Shown here piece after piece: positions 15,896-24,568 of a DNA stretch of 64,000 nt. How positions within the stretch are numbered: the first letter of the stretch is position 1; the number at the start of each line of letters is the position of its first letter. The position numbers and the translations under genes are program-made. The notes under the pieces were generated by a model. The model searched no databases. It saw only the letters and a list, made by a program, of their open reading frames with translations, and was not told the origin of the DNA. This stretch comes from Streptomyces olivochromogenes (lineage in GTDB: Bacteria > Actinomycetota > Actinomycetes > Streptomycetales > Streptomycetaceae): contig NZ_KQ948467.1 of NCBI RefSeq assembly GCF_001514115.1, positions 206,545 through 270,544 on the forward strand, in the 5' to 3' direction.

Positions 15896-16585
15896 GTGCT
15901 CGGCATGATGGCGTGGAACGACGGTGAGGGCGGCTCGCTGCTGGCCCCGTGGAGGGTGTACACCCCACAGGACGACACCCAGTTGTTGACCCAGGCCCTG
16001 GACCGGGAGCACGTACCTGCGGGAGCCGCTGTCCTGGACGTGGGAACCGGTGCCGGCGCTCTCGCCCTGGCGGCGGCCCGGCGGGGCGCCCGCGTCACCG
16101 CCGTCGACAGGACCTACCGAGCCGTCCTCGCCACCCGGCTCAACGCCAGGCTCGCCCGCCTGCATGTCGAAGTCCTCCGGGGTGACCTCTTCGCCCCGGT
16201 CGTCGGCCGCCGGTTCGACCTCGTCGTGAGCAATCCGCCCTACGTCCCGACACCCGGGGAAGTCCCCCGCCGCCACCGCGCCGCAGTGGCGTGGGACGCG
16301 GGTGCCGACGGTCGCCTCCTGCTGGATCGGATATGCCGTAGCGCGCATACGTTGCTGCGTCCCGGCGGTGTACTGCTGCTCGTGCACTCTGCCCTGTGCG
16401 GCATCACACCGACCCTGGCCGGACTGGAGCGGTCGGGGCTCGAAGCCCGAGTGACCGATCGGCGTCTTGTGCCGTTCGGTCCCGTGCTCCGCTCGCGCGG
16501 CGCGTGGCTGCGGGAGCGGGGACTCGTCGACGCCGACGAGGAGAAGGAAGAGCTGGTGATCATCCGTGCCGAACGGCCCCGCTGA
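15896..16585 (+). CDS. HemK-like class I SAM-dependent methyltransferase
   Basis: 229 residues from GTG with GGGAGGTG six bases upstream. Motif I VLDVGTGAGALAL (about 46-58) binds S-adenosylmethionine. VVSNPPYVP (NPPY at 113-116) is the amide/adenine N-methyltransferase signature, as in PrmC/HemK release-factor methyltransferases. The N-terminal HemK domain is absent, which resembles the short archaeal/eukaryal HemK2 type. It overlaps the CDGSH gene by 20 bases and is the first of three coupled genes. The target may be protein Gln or a small molecule. Confidence 0.85.
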   Translation: MLGMMAWNDGEGGSLLAPWRVYTPQDDTQLLTQALDREHVPAGAAVLDVGTGAGALALAAARRGARVTAVDRTYRAVLATRLNARLARLHVEVLRGDLFAPVVGRRFDLVVSNPPYVPTPGEVPRRHRAAVAWDAGADGRLLLDRICRSAHTLLRPGGVLLLVHSALCGITPTLAGLERSGLEARVTDRRLVPFGPVLRSRGAWLRERGLVDADEEKEELVIIRAERPR

Positions 16586-16778
16586 ACAACCGCGCCGCGT
16601 CGTGCTGACGAGCGACGGACCGATTCTCGTCGAAGGACCGGTCGAGGTCGTACTCGACGACGGGAGCACCGTGCGCTCGGACCGTTTCACCGTCGCGCTC
16701 TGCGTCTGCCGGCGCAGCCGGGTCTACCCCTGGTGCGACACCAGCCACCGTGACCGAGCCAAGAGACGGACCACATGA
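16566..16778 (+). CDS. CDGSH-type iron-sulfur protein (mitoNEET-like)
   Basis: 70 residues from GTG. The [2Fe-2S] site is complete: C46-V-C48-x2-S51-x3-P55-x-C57-D58-x2-H61, the three-Cys one-His ligand set of CDGSH proteins. The N-terminal half is a small beta layer (GPILVEGPVEVVLDDGS). These proteins transfer electrons or clusters. Overlaps of 20 bases upstream and ATGA downstream tie it to the methyltransferase and the diiron-type oxidase, so it may be their electron donor. Confidence 0.9.
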   Translation: MPNGPAEQPRRVVLTSDGPILVEGPVEVVLDDGSTVRSDRFTVALCVCRRSRVYPWCDTSHRDRAKRRTT

Positions 16779-17791
16779 GTACCACCGCACCGGCCGCCCG
16801 TCACCACATAACTGGCCCCGCGCTGCCTCGAAGCAGGGGCGAACTTTCACGTACGGTCCGCCAGGCCCTGACCCGCCCCGCCGGGACGCCGCTGCCGCGG
16901 CGGGTGACGGCGGCGCACGCGGACCCGTACGGGGACGATCTGCAACTGGCGCTGTACCTCTGCTACGAACTGCACTACCGAAGCTTCGTGGGCGTCGATC
17001 CCGGGTGGGAGTGGGAGCCCGGCCTGCTGCGGCTGCGCGCGGAGATGGAACACAGTTTCCTGTCCGCGCTCCGGGCCGACACCGGATCGCCGAGAAACGC
17101 CGCGGAAGCCCTCGCGGATATCCTCGTGGAACCCGTCGACGGCGACGGACCCTCCCACTTCCTCAAGGAACGAGGGGAGTTGTGGCAGTTCCGCGAGTAC
17201 GCGGCCCAACGTTCCCTCTATCACCTCAAGGAAGCCGATCCGCACGCCTGGGTGATCCCGCGGCTGACGGGCCGCGCGAAGGCCGCGATGGTCGCCGTGG
17301 AGTACGACGAGTTCGGCGCCGGACGGCCCGAGCGCATCCACGCCCGGCTGTTCGCCGACCTGATGGCGGACCTCGGCCTCGACACCGCGTACGGACGATA
17401 CGTCGACACGGCCGGCGCGGAAATGCTGACGAGCGTCAACCTCATGTCTCTGTTCGGACTCCATCGTGCGCTGCGCGGAGCGTTGGTGGGCCACTTCGCA
17501 GCCGTGGAGACCACTTCATCGCCCGGCTCACGACGCCTAGCCCACGGACTGCGACGGGTCGGCGCGGGCCCTGCCGCCGTCCACTTCTATGCCGAGCACG
17601 TCGAGGCCGATGCGGTCCACGAGCAGATCGTCCGCCGGGACGTCGTCGGCGGCCTCCTCGAAACCGAACCGTTCCTCGACCAGGACATAGCATTCGGTGT
17701 CGACGCCACCGTATGGACCGAAACCCGGCTCGGTAACCACCTCCTCACCGCCTGGCGAGATGGCCGTACCTCACTGCGCACACCGCTGTGA
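16775..17791 (+). CDS. Iron-containing redox enzyme (haem-oxygenase-like fold)
   Basis: 338 residues starting in an ATGA overlap with the CDGSH stop. The all-helical sequence has LALYLCYELHYRSFVGVD, EMEHSFLSAL, LVEYDEFGAG (written AVEYDEFG here) and HFYAEHVEADAVHEQIVRRD. These Glu/His-rich helices match the HDO superfamily (haem-oxygenase-like diiron oxidases/oxygenases, Pfam iron-containing redox enzyme). Such enzymes activate O2 at a labile diiron site in N-oxidation, desaturation or C-C cleavage. The linked ferredoxin-like CDGSH is a natural electron partner. The substrate is unknown. Confidence 0.85.
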   Translation: MSTTAPAARHHITGPALPRSRGELSRTVRQALTRPAGTPLPRRVTAAHADPYGDDLQLALYLCYELHYRSFVGVDPGWEWEPGLLRLRAEMEHSFLSALRADTGSPRNAAEALADILVEPVDGDGPSHFLKERGELWQFREYAAQRSLYHLKEADPHAWVIPRLTGRAKAAMVAVEYDEFGAGRPERIHARLFADLMADLGLDTAYGRYVDTAGAEMLTSVNLMSLFGLHRALRGALVGHFAAVETTSSPGSRRLAHGLRRVGAGPAAVHFYAEHVEADAVHEQIVRRDVVGGLLETEPFLDQDIAFGVDATVWTETRLGNHLLTAWRDGRTSLRTPL

Positions 17792-17864
17792 CCGCGGTGG
17801 TGTTCCGCGGTGAGGTTGATCTGGAGGCTGTGCCCCGACTGCGTATGGTTGGCTTCCGTGCCGT

Positions 17865-18185
17865 CGGTGTCCGGCGCGCTCGCGAGGTTCTTGAGCGCGC
17901 TGTCAGCGCGGAGATGCGGCCGGGTGGCTGGGAATGCAGCTGCAGCCTCGAAGGCGGTGGCCATCCTGAGTAACTCGGCCTGGTTCATTGCGGTCCCAGA
18001 TGATGGAACTCCTGGTTTTGCTTGGCCTCTGAGCGGGCCGGCACGTCCGCGCGGAGCGCGGTGAGCTGCTTCTCGAACGCGGGCGATCGAGGGTCCATCT
18101 CTTCGAGGCTGCTCAGGGTCTCCTTTCCGCTCTCCTCCTCGACGGTCTCGTGACGGGTCAGATTCCCGGACCTGAAGTGGCGTAC
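17865..18185 (-). pseudogene. Hemerythrin-domain gene fragment
   Basis: VRHFRSGNLTRHETVEEESG, KETLSSLEEMDPRSPAFEKQ and LTALRADVPARSEAKQNQEF form the second half of an HHE hemerythrin protein. After a stop and frame change the tail MNQAELLRMATAFEAAAAFP with ATRPHLRAD follows. The metal-binding His/Glu helices of the N-terminal half are missing upstream. Dead. Confidence 0.65.
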
Positions 18186-18396
18186 CTCCACGCTCTGGAT
18201 GTCCGGCCATGGACGCGGTACGAGCGGAGTGCCGGGGTACACGGGAACGGTGCCACCAACCCGTCTCGGACGAACTGCTCGTGGGCGACGGCACAGGGTG
18301 AGTGTCACTGCCAGGGTCATGCACGGCGAGAGGCGGCCGGGGGTGTTCAGCGGTGACACCTGCGCCCATTCGAGGCAGTCGAGGAGAGGCGTCGCG

Positions 18397-19575
18397 ATGT
18401 CTGCGCAGTCCGGACCCGAGTCCGCTCGGGAGGAGCACGGTGCGGTGGAAGAGACGGGCGTGAACGGCGCCGACCCTGGCCCGACGGACGCCGTACAGGC
18501 GTCTTGGAAGGGACCCCAGGGGCCGCCGCATCGAGATCCACGCGGCGGTCGTAGGCAGTCATGGGTGACAGTGGGGTTCGCCCTGGGCCTGGGCGCGAGC
18601 CTGGCGTGGCTCGCTGTTCAGACCGTTCTGCGGGTCAGTTCGATGCTGACCTTGCTGCTGCTGGCCGTGTTCGTCGCGATCAGTCTGGAACCACTCGTCG
18701 TGTGGTTCACGCGCCGTGGTCTGCGGCGCGGCTGGGCCGTCGCGATCGTGCTGACGGGGTTCATCGTGGTACTCGGCGGATTCCTGGCTCTGGTCATTCC
18801 GCCGGTGGCCAAGGAGATCAACGCACTGGTCGACGCGGTGCCCCACTGGCTGGAGCAGCTCCACGACCACCAGTCGGCGATCGGTCGCCTGGAGGACCGC
18901 TACCACCTGGTCGAGAGGGCCAAGCAGCAGATCGGCTCAGGAGACGGAGCGACCGGTCTGGCAGGGGGCGTACTGGGCGCCGGACAGATGGTCCTGAGTA
19001 CCGTCACGTCCACTGCGATCGTGATCACGGTGACCCTGTACTGCATGGCGGCACTGCCGACCATCAAACAGTTCTGCTACCGCTTTGTGGCGGCCAGCCG
19101 CCGCGAGCGGGTCGAGGGCGTGGCCGAAGAGATCATGAACCGGATAGGGAAGTTCATGCTCGGTAACCTCGTCACCTCGGGGATCGCCGGTGTAGCGACC
19201 TTCGGCTGGTGCGCGTCCACCGGTGTCCCGTATGCGGCTGCGCTGGGCATCTTCACAGCCCTGATGGACCTGATTCCGATCGTCGGCTCCACTCTCGCCG
19301 GGATCGTCGTCAGCCTCGTCGCATTGTCCGTGTCGCTGCCGATCGCGATCGCGACCGCCGTCTTCTACGTCGTCTTCCGGGTCGCCGAGGACTACCTCAT
19401 TGTGCCGAGGACCATGAAATTCGCCGTCGATGTCCACCCGTTGGTCACTGTGCTTGCGGTGCTGGTCGGCGGGGCGCTCCTTGGCATCATCGGTGCCCTC
19501 GTCGCCATCCCGGCGGCCGTCGCCGTCGGCCTGGTCCTCGACGAGTACGTGTTTCCCAAGAAAGGGCGGACATGA
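18397..19575 (+). CDS. AI-2E-family (PF01594) transmembrane permease
   Basis: 392 residues. After a polar 50-residue N-terminus come paired helices (WVTVGFALGLGASLAWLAVQ, MLTLLLLAVFVAISLEPLVVWF, GWAVAIVLTGFIVVLGGFLALV). A soluble loop follows, then the C-terminal bundle with LGIFTALMDLIPIVGSTLAG and LIGALLG-type repeats, the family signature. The ending DEYVFPKKGRT is typical. Members export small solutes or act as Na+/H+ antiporters; true AI-2 transport applies only to some. The ATG at 18397 follows GAGGAGAGG and was preferred to in-frame upstream starts. Confidence 0.85.
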   Translation: MSAQSGPESAREEHGAVEETGVNGADPGPTDAVQASWKGPQGPPHRDPRGGRRQSWVTVGFALGLGASLAWLAVQTVLRVSSMLTLLLLAVFVAISLEPLVVWFTRRGLRRGWAVAIVLTGFIVVLGGFLALVIPPVAKEINALVDAVPHWLEQLHDHQSAIGRLEDRYHLVERAKQQIGSGDGATGLAGGVLGAGQMVLSTVTSTAIVITVTLYCMAALPTIKQFCYRFVAASRRERVEGVAEEIMNRIGKFMLGNLVTSGIAGVATFGWCASTGVPYAAALGIFTALMDLIPIVGSTLAGIVVSLVALSVSLPIAIATAVFYVVFRVAEDYLIVPRTMKFAVDVHPLVTVLAVLVGGALLGIIGALVAIPAAVAVGLVLDEYVFPKKGRT

Positions 19576-20176
19576 CGCCGCGTCGACGGAAGACGTTCTC
19601 ATAGAGGGTGACCGGACGATCGGGACCGATCTCGTCAGCGACGGATGACCAGTTGCGCGCCCGCTACCGATCCACGGCCCTGGCCATTTCCGCCGACGGA
19701 TGTGCTCCGTTTTCCCTCCGACGTCGGCACTCAGGGAGCGGGTGCGGCGCATCCCACCGACGGTGATGCCGACCAGCGACAGGCCACCGCCGACGAGCAG
19801 CCGGAGCCGTCGTCGGAGATGCGTGACGCGAAGGTTCCCGGCCCGGAGATCCCTGATGCGGATGAGGACGGAACCGGGCGGAGGGGCGTCCCACCCTCTG
19901 CCAGTCCACGTCCGGGGCATCCCGTGCCCGACGAGCTGCCCGCCTGACGGCCGTGCGAGAGGAACGAGTTGGGTACGCACCCGTGTCAGGGATCGGTCCG
20001 CCTGCTGACAGCTGACAGGATCCGCCCCGCCGGCCTTCGGCGTTCCGCGGACGGCGTTTCCCACCGACCGGCCCTCCGATGACGCGCCTCAGGAGCAGGA
20101 GGTCCTGTGGCTCACGACCAAGCGGCGACGAGCCGGCGGACCGTATTCGCGAGGCGACCCACGAGGGGATGACGGC
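19576..20176. other. 600-bp gap without a convincing gene
   Basis: On the minus strand about 19700-19860, LRVTHLRRRLRLLVGGGLSL with VGITVGGMRRTRS shows good codon bias and one possible membrane helix flanked by Arg. No start, stop or family could be fixed. On the plus strand an acidic Pro/Asp-rich frame (19645-19947) has no ribosome site. Possibly a relic. Confidence 0.3.
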
Positions 20177-21124
20177 ATGGTGGAGATCGGCTACACGATG
20201 ATGACCGAACAGGCTGGCCCGCGGGAGCTGGTTGCCCATGCGGTTGGTGCCGAGCGGGCCGGTTTCGACTTCTCGGTCACATCCGACCACTACTTCCCCT
20301 GGCTGGAGTCCCAGGGCCACGCCTCCTACGCGTGGAGCGTGCTCGGTGCCGCCGCGCAGGCCACCGAACGCATTCCCCTGATGACGTACGTGACGTGCCC
20401 GACGACCCGCTACCACCCGGTCGTCGTGGCCCAGAAGGCTGCCACCATGCAACTCCTCTCCCAGGGGCGGTTCCGCCTGGGCCTCGGCTCCGGGGAGAAC
20501 CTCAACGAACATGTGGTCGGCGGCGGTTGGCCCGCCCCGCACGTCCGGCTGGAGATGCTGGAGGAGGCAGTGGAGATCATCCGCTCGCTCTTCGCGGGGG
20601 AGAACGTCAACCACCACGGTGCCCACTTCGACGTGGAGAACGCCAGGTTGTGGGATCCGCCCGACGCACCCCCGCCGATCGGTGTCGCCGTCTCGGGCGA
20701 CCGCTCATGCGAACTCGCCGGTCACGCCGCCGACTTGGTGATCGCCACTGAACCCAGGCCGGAACTGATCTCCGCGTTCGACCGGTACGGCGGGACAGGC
20801 AAGCCCAGGGTCGGCCAACTGCCCATCTGTTACGCCACCGACCGCGACGCGGCGATCGCCCGCGCCCACGACCAGTTCCGCTGGCTCGGCAGCGGCTGGC
20901 CGGTCAACTCCGAGCTGCCCGTACCCGCCGGATTCGCCGGTGCCACCCAGTTCGTACGGCCCGAGGACGTGTCCGAGTCCGTTCCCTGTGGTGGCGACGT
21001 GGACGCCGTCGTCGAAGCGGTGCGCCCCTACGGCGACGCCGGATTCACCGACGTCGCCCCAGGGAGCCAGCCGGCGTGCCCAGTGAACGAGCCGTGTTCG
21101 TCGGCGACACGGTCTGGGACATGA
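20177..21124 (+). CDS. F420-dependent LLM-class oxidoreductase with replaced C-terminus
   Basis: The first about 295 residues are a luciferase-like monooxygenase-fold F420 enzyme: IGYTMMTEQAGPRELVAHAV, FDFSVTSDHYFPWLESQGHA, LMTYVTCPTTRYHPVVVAQK, RFRLGLGSGENLNEHVVG, VAVSGDRSCELAGHAADLVI. It resembles the TIGR03557/FGD-like subfamily. The normal ending (about 25 more residues after AGFTDVAL) is missing: at about 21060 the frame enters a HAD-gene fragment out of frame and reads PGSQPACPVNEP to a stop. The lost C-terminal helix packs on the barrel, so stability is doubtful. Ribosome site GAGGGG precedes the ATG. Confidence 0.75.
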   Translation: MVEIGYTMMTEQAGPRELVAHAVGAERAGFDFSVTSDHYFPWLESQGHASYAWSVLGAAAQATERIPLMTYVTCPTTRYHPVVVAQKAATMQLLSQGRFRLGLGSGENLNEHVVGGGWPAPHVRLEMLEEAVEIIRSLFAGENVNHHGAHFDVENARLWDPPDAPPPIGVAVSGDRSCELAGHAADLVIATEPRPELISAFDRYGGTGKPRVGQLPICYATDRDAAIARAHDQFRWLGSGWPVNSELPVPAGFAGATQFVRPEDVSESVPCGGDVDAVVEAVRPYGDAGFTDVAPGSQPACPVNEPCSSATRSGT

Positions 21125-21307
21125 AGGCCGCCGTGCGGGACGGGGTGGTCCCCGTGGCGGTGCTGTCCGGCGGGATCCCACGCGCGGACCTGGAAGCGGC
21201 GGCGCCCGCGCGTTGTACCGAGATCCCGCCGACCTCCTCAAACACCTGGACACCAACGTCTTCGCCGACCGCGAGTCAGCAGGGGAGACCGCCGTCCCGA
21301 GCCGTTG
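21076..21307 (+). pseudogene. C-terminal fragment of a HAD-family hydrolase
   Basis: VPSERAVFVGDTVWDMKAAV, then DGVVPVAVLSGGIPRADLEA, contains HAD motif IV (GDTVWD) and the following turn of phosphoglycolate phosphatase-like enzymes. A frameshift near 21210 leads to LYRDPADLLKHLDTNVFADR and a stop at 21307. Motifs I-III are absent. The fragment abuts the truncated LLM gene, so one deletion probably removed both missing parts. Confidence 0.7.
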
Positions 21308-21918
21308 ACCGGGCGCAGCGTTCTGGTCGTACAAGGTGACTCTGCGCCTGGCTACTGCTTTGTGGGAGGTGCCGGCCGTGTCGCGGACCGTTCCGGCTCC
21401 GGTCTGCGGGGGCCATGCGGACGTGGCCATGGTCCAGGCATTCCTGGACGATGGTGCCTATCCCAGGATCGCCCGGAAAGATTCGCGAGCGCCGTCCGCG
21501 CGCTCCTGGTGACGGCGTTGGGACCGATGGACTACGGGTACTCGGAGGCTGAACGGCGGTGAAAGCACCGCCTACTACATGGAGAGATGGTTCCACGACC
21601 CAGCGTGTCAGCGACCTCATGACAAAGCCCTGGTGACCGTCGAACCGAAGACCTCGGTGGCGGCGACCCGGCCATCGAACGCGACCCAGAGTCCGCTCTC
21701 GGCGACATCAGCGCTGCGCGGCCCGACAAGCAATGCGTCCTCCTCCGTACGAGGGTGGTGGTGCGATGCCTGGAGACTCGAATTGATCGGCCTGCTCTCT
21801 GCCACTCCCACGCGGTCGGACGGCGGGCCCCACGCCCACCACGACTCCCCACGGCCCGCTGACCATCTGCCAAACCCAACGACGTGACCAGCCCACGAAG
21901 AGCTGGGCCTCGAGAGGA
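21308..21918. other. 610-bp gap with weak coding traces
   Basis: No intact gene. On the minus strand 21617-21750, TEEDALLVGPRSADVAESGL then WVAFDGRVAATEVFGSTVTR has coding-like composition but no recognised family and no clean start. On the plus strand DVAMVQAFLDDGAYPRIA (about 21420-21470) is equally isolated. Confidence 0.3.
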
Positions 21919-21927
21919 GTGTGCGCC

Positions 21928-22152
21928 ATGACGACTCCTGACCCCGACCCGACGCGAACCCCGGGAATCGAGCAGGGCCGCGGTGTGTCACCCGGTGAGA
22001 CACCGCCCGCCGAAGGGGGCATCTCTGGCATCTCCCATCCGGAGTCATCCACCGGCAAGGCATGGGGGCCGATGGCACTCGTCCTGATCATGGTGGTGGT
22101 GGCACTGGTAGCGATCGGGCTGATCGCCATGGTGGTGGCCCTGATCGGGTAA
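21928..22152 (+). CDS. DUF6480-like small membrane protein
   Basis: 74 residues. A polar Pro/Thr/Glu-rich N-terminus (TTPDPDPTRTPGIEQGRGVS) is followed by one C-terminal membrane helix (MALVLIMVVVALVAIGLIAM). This layout matches short actinobacterial DUF6480 proteins, which are tail-anchored with the N-terminus probably cytoplasmic. AGGAG lies 10 bases before ATG 21928; GTG 21919 is an in-frame alternative. Function unknown. Confidence 0.75.
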   Translation: MTTPDPDPTRTPGIEQGRGVSPGETPPAEGGISGISHPESSTGKAWGPMALVLIMVVVALVAIGLIAMVVALIG

Positions 22153-22820
22153 CGCCTCCTGCGTATGCTCACGCGCCAGGCCTCGTCGGGGAGGCTGCCG
22201 GCCTGTGCTCCCAGCCGCAGTCCCCCTCCGTCCTTCACGCAAGAAGCGGCCATGGCGTAGAACGAGCCCGTCCGCGAGGAACGCGATCACGGCCGCGATC
22301 TCCCGGGCATAGCTCGGGCGCCCCAGCGGCACACCGGACTGTCGCTCGGCGGTGACGAACGATGTCGAGGCCGCTGCCCGCGCCGCGCGCACACGGCGGC
22401 ACGGCCCATCAGCACGGCCTCGGCTCGACCGAGGCGATCCTGACCGACCCCGACGGAGCGCACTTCTGTGTGACCGCGCGAAGGGCGCTCTGAGGGTCGC
22501 GCAGTTGTCGAGGCCGTGCAGCAGACGTCGGCCGGCATGCCGCGTGGCTTGCCCCGCGGCCAGTGCACCAGCTTCCCCAGGAAGCTGAGTGCCCAGTCAT
22601 GCAAGGGCGGCGGGGCTGCACGGGACGCTCGCGCGGGCCTCGCCGCGCCCGGCTCCTCCTCGATCGCGGGTCGACTGAGCTACTGCCGCCCCTCGAAGTC
22701 ATCGGCGATTCAGCGCAGGCCGCACCCCGTGGCCTTGCTCGTGAGCCGTCCCCATAAGGTCGATCATCGCGAGTCATGACTTCACTCGGTGACGGCCGAC
22801 CTGAACGGATCTCGTGGCCG
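22153..22820. other. Relic patch (SDR and VOC tails)
   Basis: On the minus strand about 22260-22360, VTAERQSGVPLGRPSYAREI and AAVIAFLAD matches the C-terminal part of a short-chain dehydrogenase, without the rest. On the plus strand about 22409-22493, STEAILTDPDGAHFCVTARR before TGA matches the end of a VOC/glyoxalase-type protein. Nothing coherent was seen from 22500 to 22820. Confidence 0.45.
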
Positions 22821-23204
22821 TCATGCTGTCGTCGTCAGCAGGCCACTCCGTTCCATCGCTCCACTGGTGCCCTGCCCCCTGCCGGGGCCGGGTTTCGTGG
22901 GAGTTCTCGTGCTGGTCGAGGGCGGCCAGCAGGCCCGCCACGGTGAGGCCGCGGCGTCGGCCGGGTGCCGGAGGACGGTTCCCTCTTCGATGCGGTAGAG
23001 ATTCGAGCGGCCCTGCCGGGTGTGGGTGAGATAGCCGTTCTGCTCAAGATCGGAAATGATCTTCTGGACAGCGCGTTCGGTGAGCCGGCATCGCGCGGCG
23101 ATGTCACGGATACGGGTGCCCGGATCGTCGTCGATCGCGGCCAGCACTCGGGCGTGGTTGGTCAGGAAGGTCCAGCCACTGTGTCCCTCGGGTACTCCAC
23201 CCAT
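22821..23204 (-). CDS. Winged-helix regulator with frameshifted C-terminus
   Basis: Residues 1-80 are an intact winged helix of the MarR/ArsR-like type: GWTFLTNHARVLAAIDDDPG, RIRDIAARCRLTERAVQKII (recognition helix), SDLEQNGYLTHTRQGRSNLY. After RHPADAA the frame gives a Trp/Pro-rich tail, whereas the next frame reads GLTVAGLLAALDQHENSHE, the expected C-terminal helix. So an indel near 22950 replaced the end. DNA binding may survive. It is divergent from the STAS-ANTAR gene, with direct repeats between them. Confidence 0.75.
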   Translation of the reverse strand: MGGVPEGHSGWTFLTNHARVLAAIDDDPGTRIRDIAARCRLTERAVQKIISDLEQNGYLTHTRQGRSNLYRIEEGTVLRHPADAAASPWRACWPPSTSTRTPTKPGPGRGQGTSGAMERSGLLTTTA

Positions 23205-23226
23205 GCCTCTCAGCGTAGTGCCCGAC

Positions 23227-23267
23227 GTTCACGTATTCAAAAGGGTGAAAATGAGTTCATGTATCTC
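23227..23267. promoter_or_regulatory. Direct repeat in the wHTH/STAS divergent gap
   Basis: GTTCACGTATTC (23227-23238) is repeated 28 bp later as GTTCATGTATCTC (23255-23267) in an AT-rich patch between the divergent regulator and STAS-ANTAR genes. Near three-turn spacing places both on one DNA face. Candidate operator; the binding protein is inferred to be the adjacent regulator. Confidence 0.4.
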
Positions 23268-23314
23268 TTGACGTGCGAGGTGGGAGAGGTCGAGCCTGGA
23301 GGAGGCAAAGACCA

Positions 23315-24181
23315 GTGGACGCCTCGGGAGCGACTCCCATGCAAGAACATCTGCTTTCTTCCCAGGCGAGGGGCGCGGACGAAGCCGTCCACGAAACGCA
23401 GGCGGATGGCACCGTTGGAGCCCACACCTCGCCGTTCCTGAAGGTCGCGGCATACCCCGCCGGCGAGCGGACGGTTGTGGCGGTCACGGGTGAACTCGAC
23501 ATCGACACGGAGCAGGCGCTGCGGCACGCCCTGCGTGAAGCGCTGGCCCAGTCAGTCCACGGCCTCGACCTCGACCTCGCCGGGGTCGACTTCTGTGACT
23601 GCTCCGGCCTCAACGTCCTGCTGCACATCCGCCGCCTGGCCCTGGTGGCGGCTAAAACGGTCCGCATCCAGACCGCGGGGATCGCGGTCGAGCGCCTGCT
23701 CACACTCACCCGCACCTGGCCGCTCTTCCCGCACCCGGATGACGCCGGTCCCGGCATTGCCGCCAACAGCCGGGGCATGCGTACTGGTACCACCCCCAAC
23801 CCCGTGGAGGAGGACGGGTTGCCCAAGGATGTCGAGGAGGACCTGCGCGTCGAAATCGGCCAGCTCAAACGGGTCATGCAAACCAGGCCGGTCATCGATC
23901 TGGCACGTGGGGTCCTGATGGCCTCCTTCGGTCTGAACGCCGAGGACGCCTGGAGCGTCCTGCTCGAGGTCTCGCAGCGCACCAACACCAAACTCCACCA
24001 CCTGGCCCATGAGTTGGTGGGGGCGGTCAACGGTGCTCCGCTGTCGGACCGGTTGCAGCAGGGGATCTCCGAGGCGGTCACCGAGACCCTCAACCCCCTC
24101 TCTCTGAACCACCGACGCCATGACTGGACCTCTCTCACCAGCAGACCCGCACCACGGGACAGTGACAGCACTGAGCCGTGA
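23315..24181 (+). CDS. STAS-ANTAR two-domain regulator
   Basis: 288 residues from GTG with GGAGGAGG upstream; ATG 23339 is an alternative. Residues about 40-140 are a STAS domain (VVAVTGELDIDTEQALRHAL, GVDFCDCSGLNVLLHIRRLA). S97 sits in the position phosphorylated in anti-sigma-factor antagonists. Residues about 177-236 are an ANTAR RNA-binding domain (IGQLKRVMQTRPVIDLARGV, LMASFGLNAEDAWSVLLEVS). STAS proteins take phosphate from HATPase anti-sigma kinases and lose it to SpoIIE phosphatases, two of which lie 2.3 kb away. ANTAR acts on transcript leaders as an antiterminator. The fusion suggests partner-switch control of RNA binding. Confidence 0.85.
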   Translation: MDASGATPMQEHLLSSQARGADEAVHETQADGTVGAHTSPFLKVAAYPAGERTVVAVTGELDIDTEQALRHALREALAQSVHGLDLDLAGVDFCDCSGLNVLLHIRRLALVAAKTVRIQTAGIAVERLLTLTRTWPLFPHPDDAGPGIAANSRGMRTGTTPNPVEEDGLPKDVEEDLRVEIGQLKRVMQTRPVIDLARGVLMASFGLNAEDAWSVLLEVSQRTNTKLHHLAHELVGAVNGAPLSDRLQQGISEAVTETLNPLSLNHRRHDWTSLTSRPAPRDSDSTEP

Positions 24182-24568
24182 TCGGGACGGGGCGACAGTC
24201 GACGAGGAGGCTATGGACGGCCAGGGTCCGTGTGCCCAAGGCATGCCGTCGGCCTCCGAGCCAACTCTCTTGGCACTGGTCGGCCGCACAGTGGGGGAGC
24301 GGAGTGGGAGAGGCCGCTGCTGGACCGCGGCCGGGTGGCTTCGCCTCCCGGCCGACGACGTTCGACTTCGCGGCTGCCGGTAGGAGGGCAGGCGGTCGGG
24401 GCTCTATCGGTATCGACAGGTGCACCGAGACGTCGAGACGCTTCGGTGGGGTACCCGACGGCTGCACAGGCAGTGCAGGCGGCCCGGACGCGGTGCGTGC
24501 GTTTGCGGCTTCGCCCCGGCGGCGCACAGGGTGAGCAAGGCGCCCCAACAGTCGGGCAGGGAGTGATC
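24182..24568. other. 387-bp gap
   Basis: No gene, relic or clear hairpin was seen. It probably holds the promoter of the gene at 24569. Confidence 0.4.
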
